Source: Eubacterium sp. (GTDB taxonomy: Bacteria > Bacillota > Clostridia > Oscillospirales > Acutalibacteraceae). From it: a DNA stretch of 12,876 nt. Under the pieces are notes generated by a model that was not told the DNA's origin, made no database searches, and saw nothing but the letters and a program-made list of their open reading frames with translations. Of this stretch, positions 7,523 through 12,876 are shown one piece after another. The DNA lies in the NCBI GenBank assembly GCA_017543725.1, contig JAFYFO010000204.1:1-12876 (forward strand), read 5' to 3'. Numbering within the stretch: position 1 is the first letter of the stretch; each line of letters starts with the position of its first letter. The position numbers were made by a program, and so were the translations under genes.

Positions 7523-8953
7523 ATGAAAGTTTTATATGTTGCTTCCGAAGCACTTCCCTTTATGGCGTCCGGCGGACTCGGCGATGTTGCGGGCTCACTT
7601 CCTGCAGCGCTCAGAAAACGCCTTATCGGATGCAGAGTTGTTATGCCCCTTTATGATTCAATCAAACAGGAATATAAAGATAAGATGAAATTCATCACCT
7701 CAATTTCTGTTCCCGTTTCATGGAGAAGGCAGTACTGCGGAATATTCGAAGCAAAACACAACGGGGTTATCTATTATTTCCTCGATAATCAATACTATTT
7801 CAAGAGGGACGGAATATACGGCCATTATGACGACGCTGAAAGATTTGCTTTCTTTGCAAGAGCAGTTCTTGAAATCATTCCCCACCTTGACTGGAAACCC
7901 GATATCATCCACTGCAACGATTGGCAGAGCGCTTTAACTCCGCTTTACTATTCCTGCTACTATGCAAATCAGATTGGATTTGAAAACATCAAAACCGTTT
8001 TCACAATTCACAATATTCAATATCAGGGCAAATACGGCGACGAACTCCTCAATGATGTTCTCGGCATTGCTCCCGAACACAATAACCTGATTTTATACGA
8101 CGGACTTGTTAACTTTATGAAAGCGGGCATTGAATGTTCGAATATGGTTACAACCGTTTCGCCAACCTATGCAAAAGAAATTCTTGACCCCTGGTTCAGC
8201 CACGGTCTTGACCCGATTTTAAATCAGCGTTCCTGGAAACTCTGCGGAATTCTCAACGGAATAGACACTGATAACTATAATCCTAAAACAGACCCCAACA
8301 TTGCCGTTAACTACAGCGCTTCGGGCAACTTTATGAAAGCGAAGGCTGAAAACAAGAAAGCGCTTCAGGAAGCAATGGGTATGGCAGTGCGCGAGGATGT
8401 TCCGCTTATCGGAATTGTCAGCCGTCTTGCAGGCCACAAGGGCTTCGACCTTATGAAAGAAGTTCTTGAAAAGAGCCTTTGGGAAAGAGATATTCAGTAT
8501 GTTGTTCTCGGAAGCGGAGAATGGCAGTATGAGAGTTTCTTCAGAGAACTCCACGATAAATATCCCGATAAAGTCGGGGTTACAATCGGCTTCGTTCCCG
8601 AACTTGCGAGAAAGATTTACGCAGGCGCAGATTTATTCCTGATGCCCAGCAAGAGCGAGCCCTGCGGACTTTCGCAGATGGTTTCACTCAGATACGGAAC
8701 AATTCCGATTGTCCGCGAAACGGGCGGTCTTAAAGATTCTATCACAGACAGCGGCGACGGCGAAGGAAACGGATTCACCTTCAAGAGTTACGACGCTTAC
8801 GATATGCTCGGCGCTATATACAGAGGCGTTGACGCATACTCAAACAAGGACGGCTGGAAGATTCTTGTTAAGCGCGCTCTCGACTGCGATATGAGTTGGG
8901 GCAAAAGCGCAAACGAATACATTAAAATGTATAAATCCCTTCTCAAAGACTGA
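7523..8953 (+). CDS. glgA: Glycogen synthase, ADP-glucose type (GT5)
   Basis: Transfers glucose from ADP-glucose to the growing alpha-1,4 chain. At 476 residues it is practically the same length as the E. coli enzyme (477) and lines up with it residue for residue near the N terminus. Conserved marks: ASEALPF, SGGLGDVAGSLPAAL (16-30), IHCNDWQS (H130), FTIHNIQYQGKY (H163), SRLAGHKG with R301 and K306 that hold the donor phosphates, and SKSEPCGLSQM with E379, then RETGGLKDSI. An oddity is position 15: E. coli has KTGG, here it is ASGG, so the usual ADP-glucose-contacting lysine is an alanine. The ATG follows AAGGAGGT. It is the last gene of the operon; a terminator starts 33 bp after the stop and no glycogen phosphorylase gene follows. 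Confidence 0.97.
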   Translation: MKVLYVASEALPFMASGGLGDVAGSLPAALRKRLIGCRVVMPLYDSIKQEYKDKMKFITSISVPVSWRRQYCGIFEAKHNGVIYYFLDNQYYFKRDGIYGHYDDAERFAFFARAVLEIIPHLDWKPDIIHCNDWQSALTPLYYSCYYANQIGFENIKTVFTIHNIQYQGKYGDELLNDVLGIAPEHNNLILYDGLVNFMKAGIECSNMVTTVSPTYAKEILDPWFSHGLDPILNQRSWKLCGILNGIDTDNYNPKTDPNIAVNYSASGNFMKAKAENKKALQEAMGMAVREDVPLIGIVSRLAGHKGFDLMKEVLEKSLWERDIQYVVLGSGEWQYESFFRELHDKYPDKVGVTIGFVPELARKIYAGADLFLMPSKSEPCGLSQMVSLRYGTIPIVRETGGLKDSITDSGDGEGNGFTFKSYDAYDMLGAIYRGVDAYSNKDGWKILVKRALDCDMSWGKSANEYIKMYKSLLKD

Positions 8954-8986
8954 ACCCCTTTCAGTTAAGAGATTAAAGTTTAAAAC

Positions 8987-9026
8987 AAAAACAAGAGGTT
9001 GCCTTTCGAGGCAGCCTCTTGTTTTT
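8987..9026. terminator. Strong bidirectional intrinsic terminator
   Basis: Arms 8987-9003 and 9010-9026 form a 17-bp stem with one G-T wobble and a 6-base loop (TTTCGA). On the plus strand it is followed by a T-rich run ending glgBCDA; on the minus strand the opposite arm is followed by TTTTTGTTTT, ending the genes that converge from the right. A second outer inverted repeat (about 8980-8990 with 9037-9047, TTTAAAACAAA type) surrounds it. Confidence 0.92.
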
Positions 9027-9034
9027 TATCTTTT

Positions 9035-9778
9035 TTATTTTGTTTTAAAGTGCAAAACCGGATAGAGAAGCGAATAAAGCGGAGCGGCAACAAGAATAAC
9101 AATAATATATTTTGCAATCGTTATCGGAACGTTGATAAGGAGTATTCCGTGCCAGATTTCAGTGACCTTGGGAATAATTCCTGCAATCGCCGCAGGCAGA
9201 TGAGCGCGAATTGCCTCAACCGATCCCGCATACGACGCAATAATCGACTTCGTTGTTACGCCGACTTTTCTGTAGTTCCAATCGAGTTTCGGGAAAAGAT
9301 AGAAACGCTGAATAAAAAACATAACAACAGTTGCGGGAATGATTCCCCAGAAAGAGCCAAACATAAACGCTTTGCTCTTTTTGATTTCAATTCCTTTGTT
9401 TGAGCGGTCCGAAACATATGCTTCATAAAAAATCTGAGAAAAAACAATGAATGTTGTTTCAATAAAGAAATTTGAAACATTTGAATAAAATGTATCGGAA
9501 ACAATCGCTGTTCGGACTACGAATTTCAAAAGGCAAACAACCGCGCCTGCAATCGGTCCGTACGCAATGGAGGCAATGAGTTCGGGAAGAACCGAAAAGT
9601 CAACCGATATCAAACTCGGAACAATGGGCGGTTTGAACTTAAAGAAACTCAAAAGCAGAGCAACGCCGAGCAATATAAGCAAAACCATAGTTACTTTTAA
9701 AAGTTTTCCCCTGAAACGGTCGTTGCTGAATTCCGCTTCGCTGAGCAAGCGTATATTATCATTATTGTTGTTTTCCAT
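9035..9778 (-). CDS. ECF transporter S component, RibU-like
   Basis: Predicted integral membrane substrate-binding subunit of an energy-coupling factor vitamin importer. The 247 residues show about six hydrophobic helices (near 29-48, 62-88, 103-121, 134-156, 187-200 and 208-238). The segment VDFSVLPELIASIAYGPIAG (59-78) followed by a helix with Lys85 strongly resembles the RibU/FmnP riboflavin-binding pattern (DFS..P.L....GP.AG), and the SNFFIE segment matches the later NF motif. An Asn-rich N-terminal tail of about 25 residues precedes the first helix and is longer than in typical RibU. No energising module (EcfA/EcfT) is in the window, as usual for group II ECF systems, and no FMN riboswitch precedes it, so riboflavin as substrate is inference. 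A GGGGGAT ribosome binding site stands before the ATG; it lies 17 bp behind the acetyltransferase gene. Confidence 0.8.
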   Translation of the reverse strand: MENNNNDNIRLLSEAEFSNDRFRGKLLKVTMVLLILLGVALLLSFFKFKPPIVPSLISVDFSVLPELIASIAYGPIAGAVVCLLKFVVRTAIVSDTFYSNVSNFFIETTFIVFSQIFYEAYVSDRSNKGIEIKKSKAFMFGSFWGIIPATVVMFFIQRFYLFPKLDWNYRKVGVTTKSIIASYAGSVEAIRAHLPAAIAGIIPKVTEIWHGILLINVPITIAKYIIVILVAAPLYSLLYPVLHFKTK

Positions 9779-9795
9779 ATATCCCCCGTCCTATC

Positions 9796-10215
9796 TTAAA
9801 AAAGCGGTTTATGCTTGAAGTACAAGACTTTTTCTTCATTATCGGGCACTGTGAACGCGCCGATTTTTTTATATCCTTTTTCTTCAAAAAACTTTATGGC
9901 GCCCTCATCCGAAACATCAAGCGCAACAGCAAATTTATCAAACATTCTTTCCATCATCTGCCTCTCCCAGATTAAAAGAGAAAGCGTTCCCGTTCCGATT
10001 CCGCGGAATTTTTCAAGGAGCGAAAAATAATTTATCATCGGGATTTTTTCAAGAAAGAAATTATACTGAAGAATGCCCGCGGCTTCTTCATTTTCAAATA
10101 TCATATATATCTGCTTGTTTTCTATCCATTTTTTAAACTCGGGAAAAATAATTGAATCATCAATCATCTGAACTGATTCAAAATCTTCTTCCTTCGCAAA
10201 TCTCATTTTCATCAT
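9796..10215 (-). CDS. GNAT-family N-acetyltransferase
   Basis: Small (139 residues) predicted acetyl-CoA-dependent acetyltransferase of unknown substrate. The acetyl-CoA pyrophosphate loop is seen as FRGIGTGTLSLLIWE (residues about 70-84, the R-G-x-G-x-G/A signature), preceded by the beta strand IPMINYFSLLEKF, and followed by ALDVSDEGAIKFFEEKGYKKIG, the common motif B and C-terminal helix-strand of the fold. The N terminus MRFAKEEDFESV is a typical GNAT first strand and helix. The start is uncertain between ATG at 10215, 10212 and 10206; the GGTGATG at about 10222-10228 favours the first or second. It is 17 bp ahead of the ECF gene and 118 bp behind the HAD hydrolase; the gap holds a repeat element. 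It is shorter than RimI and does not look like it. Confidence 0.85.
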   Translation of the reverse strand: MMKMRFAKEEDFESVQMIDDSIIFPEFKKWIENKQIYMIFENEEAAGILQYNFFLEKIPMINYFSLLEKFRGIGTGTLSLLIWERQMMERMFDKFAVALDVSDEGAIKFFEEKGYKKIGAFTVPDNEEKVLYFKHKPLF

Positions 10216-10263
10216 AATAATACATCACCATTTTGACGGGCAGCAACATCATACCGCCCCATA

Positions 10264-10331
10264 TATATCAGGTGTGGGCAACGCCCACCCTCAATTCGTA
10301 ATTCGTAATTCGTAACTCGTAATTCGTAATT
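10264..10331. repeat. Hairpin plus ATTCGTA-heptamer repeat, copy 2
   Basis: Same order as copy 1: TATATC, then GGTGTGGGC (10271-10279) and GCCCACCC (10283-10290) forming an 8-bp stem with the same bulged T, then TCA and five 7-bp units (10294-10328, the fourth with one change, ACTCGTA) plus a partial unit. It lies in the 118-bp gap between the HAD hydrolase stop codon, 2-3 bases away, and the acetyltransferase. The rest of the gap (10216-10263) shows only the leader of the acetyltransferase. Confidence 0.8.
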
Positions 10332-10333
10332 GA

Positions 10334-11191
10334 TTATATTCTTCCATTTTTGATATCCTCGTCCGCTTTGCCGCTCATAATATAGTTCAGCAAATCGGCA
10401 ACGCAGCCCTTGTTGCAGTGGCAGGCGTTGAATTTGCAGATTCTCTTAATCGAGGACGGCGCCTGACCTGCGCAGGCAGGGAGCCCGACAGTTCCCAGCA
10501 TATCCCAATCGTTATAATAATCTCCGATTGCGGCAACATGGCTTTTTTCAATGCCGAGCATATCGGCAAGTTTCATTATTCCAACGCCCTTATGGGTGTC
10601 TTTCTGAAGCATTTCAAGCGTTACCGCAGATGATGGCATAAAGTTTGCATCGGGATTTTCCATTGTTAAAATCCTGCTTTGCAATTTCATCATCGTTGCC
10701 GGAAGCGCCCAGAAAATAACCTTCATCCAGCCTTCTTCGGGAACCCGGTCAACGGATTTAACATATTCAAAATGCGCCTTATCAAAACGCATTGTTGTTT
10801 TTGAAAGCAAACCGCTGTGAACAATATAAACATAATCATCGAAATATATTCCGATATCAACGCTTTTGAAAATATCATCAAACTCGGTTGAAATATACTT
10901 AACAAAATCGCGCCCTTTTTTGCCGATTGTGCTTCGCCAAATCATTTTTCCCTGATTAAAGTCATATAAGCCCGCACCGTTTAAAACAACGGCGGGCTGA
11001 TTCGGCGTTATTCGGTTATAGTTTCTTCCGAGGCTTGATTGAGTTCTTCCCGAAGCAAGGGTGAAGTTGCCTCCGAGTTCGGTGAACTTTTTTATTGTTT
11101 CAACATTGATTGACGGTATTCTTCTGATTTTATTCTTTAAAGTTCCGTCTATATCCGAAACAACAAGCCAGTTTTCAAAGGTTCTATCCAT
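10334..11191 (-). CDS. HAD-superfamily hydrolase, Cof type
   Basis: Predicted magnesium-dependent phosphatase of the Cof/YidA group, usually acting on sugar phosphates or nucleotide derivatives; the substrate is unknown. All HAD motifs are seen in 285 residues: motif I SDIDGTL with nucleophile D13 and general acid D15, motif II SGRT, motif III Lys before GVGIMKLADMLGI, and motif IV GDYYNDWDML (D224, D228). A C2-type cap lies between motifs II and III. An unusual feature is a cysteine cluster near the C terminus, C252, C257, C259 and C263, plus C240. The ATG directly abuts the stop codon of rluD (TAAATG) with GGAGAT as ribosome binding site, so it is co-translated with rluD. Its stop is followed within 3 bases by the heptamer-tailed repeat. 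Confidence 0.9.
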   Translation of the reverse strand: MDRTFENWLVVSDIDGTLKNKIRRIPSINVETIKKFTELGGNFTLASGRTQSSLGRNYNRITPNQPAVVLNGAGLYDFNQGKMIWRSTIGKKGRDFVKYISTEFDDIFKSVDIGIYFDDYVYIVHSGLLSKTTMRFDKAHFEYVKSVDRVPEEGWMKVIFWALPATMMKLQSRILTMENPDANFMPSSAVTLEMLQKDTHKGVGIMKLADMLGIEKSHVAAIGDYYNDWDMLGTVGLPACAGQAPSSIKRICKFNACHCNKGCVADLLNYIMSGKADEDIKNGRI

Positions 11192-12124
11192 TTAATCTCC
11201 GGAATATTGTTTTTTGAGTTTGTTTAAAAATTTTGTGAAATATTCGGGGAGTTCGCTTTCAAATTCCATATACTCCCCTGTTTTCGGATGAACAAATCCG
11301 ATTTGTTTTGCGTGCAGGCACTGGCCTGCGAGTTCGCTTATAACCTTTTTTGGTCCGTAAACGGCGTCGCCCGCAACGGGATGTCCGATATAGGCGCAGT
11401 GAACTCTTATCTGATGAGTTCGCCCAGTTTCAAGAATACATCTTATATGGGTGAACTCTCCATATCTTTTGATAACTTTAATATGTGTTACGGCGGACTT
11501 TGAATTTTTCAGAGTGACCGCCATTTTCTTTCTGTCTTTCGGATTTCTTCCGATTGGCTGATTAATTGTTAATTCGTCTTCTTTAATATTGCCGTAAACA
11601 ACAGCCTCATATGCCCTTGTGAAAGAATGTTCCTTAATCTGCTCTGCAAGGCTGAGATGCGCCGCATCGTTTTTTGCAACTATGAGAAGCCCCGAGGTAT
11701 CCTTATCAATCCTGTGAACAATACCGGGGCGGATAACTCCGTTTATTCCCGAAAGGCTATCGCTGCAGTGATAGAGCAGGGCGTTGACAAGCGTTTTTGA
11801 ATAATTCCCCGCCGCAGGATGAACAACCATCCCTTTCGGTTTGTTGACAACAAGCAAATCGCTGTCTTCATAAACAATATCAAGGGGAATATTTTCCGGT
11901 TCAACATCAAGCGAAACAGCGTCGGGAATTATGATTTCAACAACATCGCCCGCTTTGCATTTCCGATTTTTATTAACCGCAACGCCGTTAATAAAAACGC
12001 CGCCGCTTTCAATTATTTTCTGGATTGAAGAACGCGTTGCGCCTTCAAGATTTTCAGAGAGGAATTTATCTATTCTGACCCCTGAAATATCGCAATCAAG
12101 CCTTATCTTTTCCATTTTTGCCAT
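11192..12124 (-). CDS. rluD: RluA/RluD-family 23S rRNA pseudouridine synthase
   Basis: Converts uridines to pseudouridine in 23S rRNA; the S4 domain plus catalytic domain arrangement is that of RluD, though the exact target is inference. The 310 residues hold an N-terminal S4 RNA-binding domain (about 15-65, RIDKFLSENL...GGVFINGVAV), the strand VVNKPKGMVVHPAAG (92-106), and the catalytic GIVHRIDKDTSGLL with Asp142. ETGRTHQIRVH and HPVAGDAVYG near the C terminus are also typical. The ATG at 12124 overlaps lspA by 29 bp. The ATG at 12115 (MEKIRLDCD) may be the true start, because AGGGATGG stands before it at normal spacing while nothing suitable precedes 12124. The lspA-rluD neighbourhood is very common in bacteria. 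Confidence 0.93.
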   Translation of the reverse strand: MAKMEKIRLDCDISGVRIDKFLSENLEGATRSSIQKIIESGGVFINGVAVNKNRKCKAGDVVEIIIPDAVSLDVEPENIPLDIVYEDSDLLVVNKPKGMVVHPAAGNYSKTLVNALLYHCSDSLSGINGVIRPGIVHRIDKDTSGLLIVAKNDAAHLSLAEQIKEHSFTRAYEAVVYGNIKEDELTINQPIGRNPKDRKKMAVTLKNSKSAVTHIKVIKRYGEFTHIRCILETGRTHQIRVHCAYIGHPVAGDAVYGPKKVISELAGQCLHAKQIGFVHPKTGEYMEFESELPEYFTKFLNKLKKQYSGD

Positions 12125-12581
12125 CCCTGAAAAGGTCGATAATCAATCTTACTATCAAAACCGAAGCGCCGAGAGTTACAGCGCTGTCGGCAATATTAAA
12201 CACAGCAAAATCAACAAAAAGAGGTTCGATAAAATCAACAACATATCCATAGAGCGCCCTGTCTATCAGATTTCCTATGCCGCCCGAAACAACAACCCCT
12301 ATGCTCCAATAGTACCATAAATCAGGGCATCTGTCGGAAAAGAGATACCAAAGTCCGACGGCGCATATAACAACCGTTAAAACAACGAATATCCATCTTG
12401 CGCCGCTGAACATTGAAAACGCCATTCCGGTGTTTTCGGCATAGCGAAACTGAACGAAATTTTTTATGAAAGGCACTGCGCCGTTTTGCAAACAGGTTTT
12501 TGCAAGATATTTTGTCAACTGGTCAAACGCCACTATCAAAACTATCATAACAGCGCAGGAAATATGTTTCTTTTTGTGCAT
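12096..12581 (-). CDS. lspA: Lipoprotein signal peptidase (signal peptidase II)
   Basis: Membrane aspartyl protease that removes the signal peptide from prolipoproteins after lipid is attached to the cysteine. The 161 residues fit the family (150-170) and show four hydrophobic segments (about 8-24, 62-81, 88-104, 125-150). Family motifs: DQLTK (20-24), AENTGMAFSMF (48-58), GGIGNLIDRALYGYVVDF (100-117) and FNIADSAVTLGA (128 on). The catalytic aspartates are D116 (VVDF) and D132 (NIAD); the loop between them is 16 residues, slightly shorter than the 19 in proteobacterial LspA. The ATG follows AAGGTGA. It lies 32 bp behind ileS and overlaps rluD, supporting one transcript. Confidence 0.97.
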   Translation of the reverse strand: MHKKKHISCAVMIVLIVAFDQLTKYLAKTCLQNGAVPFIKNFVQFRYAENTGMAFSMFSGARWIFVVLTVVICAVGLWYLFSDRCPDLWYYWSIGVVVSGGIGNLIDRALYGYVVDFIEPLFVDFAVFNIADSAVTLGASVLIVRLIIDLFRDGKNGKDKA

Positions 12582-12613
12582 TCTTTCACCTTAAATAATT
12601 GATTTAAAACAAA

Positions 12614-12876
12614 TTATAAGTTGAGAAGTTCCATTGTTTTGGCGCAGGAAGCGCAAAGAGTCGGGTGAGCGGGATTGCTTCCAATATTTCTTGTGAACTT
12701 CCAGCAGCGCTCGCATTTTTCGCCTTCAGCCTTTGAAACCGAAAGTGAAAGACCTTCAACATCGCCTTCAACATCGCCTTTTCCGTCTGCAATTTCAACA
12801 GCGGATACGATGAAGATTTCAGCAAGCGCATTCTGAACGCCGTCAAGGAATTCTCTGAGTTCGCCTTCTGCATAAA
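12614..12876 (-). CDS. ileS: Isoleucyl-tRNA synthetase, C-terminal part only
   Basis: The right edge cuts this gene; 86 C-terminal codons remain (the edge codon is incomplete). The frame ends with the zinc-binding tail of bacterial-type IleS: CERCWKF followed by HPTLCASCAKTMELL, giving the two CxxC pairs that hold zinc and are required for aminoacylation. Before it stand FLDGVQNALAEIFIVSAVEI, the usual end of the C-terminal domain. The stop TAA is at 12616-12614. A 12-bp in-frame tandem duplication encodes GDVE twice. The gene order ileS-lspA-rluD is classical in Firmicutes and other bacteria. Another open frame over the same bases lacks these motifs and is not the gene. Confidence 0.95.
   Translation of the reverse strand, partial: YAEGELREFLDGVQNALAEIFIVSAVEIADGKGDVEGDVEGLSLSVSKAEGEKCERCWKFTRNIGSNPAHPTLCASCAKTMELLNL
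12753..12780. repeat. 12-bp tandem duplication inside ileS
   Basis: CCTTCAACATCG occurs twice in direct succession (12753-12764 and 12765-12776) followed by CCTT. On the coding strand this adds a second GDVE tetrapeptide in frame, in a loop region just before the zinc-binding tail of IleS, so it is probably neutral. Confidence 0.8.

Noticed and set aside
9779..9795. FMN riboswitch for the RibU-like gene
   Set aside because: The gap to the upstream gene is only 17 bp and no RFN motif is visible farther upstream in the acetyltransferase leader.
10294..10331. CRISPR-like tandem repeats
   Set aside because: Units are 7 bp with no spacers; this is a simple tandem repeat.
10216..10333. Intrinsic terminator or riboswitch behind the HAD hydrolase
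   Set aside because: The GGTGTGGGC/GCCCACCC hairpin has no T-run on either strand and no known riboswitch core; it is better explained as a repeat also present at 2106-2150.
12604..12873. Minus-strand 89-codon frame at the right edge
   Set aside because: It is the wrong frame over ileS; the adjacent frame shows the zinc-binding CERCW and LCASC motifs and ends at 12614.

Overview
The window reads as ordinary chromosomal DNA from an anaerobic, gut-type member of the Clostridia (Firmicutes), possibly an Oscillospirales-like lineage. This rests on four observations: a four-gene glgB-glgC-glgD-glgA glycogen operon with the GlgD subunit typical of Firmicutes; an adenylosuccinate lyase of the animal-like sequence type that is common in Clostridia and Bacteroidetes; a meso-diaminopimelate dehydrogenase gene beside dapF; and an ileS-lspA-rluD order with strong AGGAGG-type ribosome binding sites. 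The genus is inference. Eleven complete protein genes and two genes cut by the window edges account for nearly all of the sequence. I see no rRNA, tRNA, CRISPR array, prophage or transposase.

Layout. Positions 1-2989 (minus strand) hold dapF -> ddh -> purB. DapF and Ddh give two different routes to meso-diaminopimelate for peptidoglycan and lysine; PurB (3' end off the left edge) is a purine biosynthesis enzyme. Positions 2990-3273 are an AT-rich divergent control region with one good extended -10 promoter facing each way. Positions 3274-8953 (plus strand) are the glycogen operon: GlgC with its degenerate partner GlgD makes ADP-glucose, GlgA polymerises it, and GlgB adds branches. No phosphorylase follows; a strong hairpin terminator at 8987-9026 closes the operon and also serves the genes converging from the right.

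Positions 9035-12876 (minus strand) hold ileS (5' part off the right edge) -> lspA -> rluD -> Cof-type HAD hydrolase -> GNAT acetyltransferase -> RibU-like ECF transporter S component. The first four are very tightly packed (overlap of lspA and rluD, stop codon of rluD abutting the ATG of the hydrolase), so they are probably one transcript.

The least expected structure is a short dispersed repeat found twice, at 2106-2150 and 10264-10331. Each copy has a small hairpin with the same bulged base and a compensatory base-pair change between copies, followed by a tail of a 7-bp tandem repeat (two units in one copy, five in the other). Each copy lies directly behind the stop codon of a minus-strand gene and in front of the next minus-strand gene. 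No gene cassette resembling a new defence or mobile system is present; the remaining points of interest are family-level oddities (GlgA without the KTGG lysine, the inactive-looking GlgD, redundant DAP enzymes, a glg operon without glgP).
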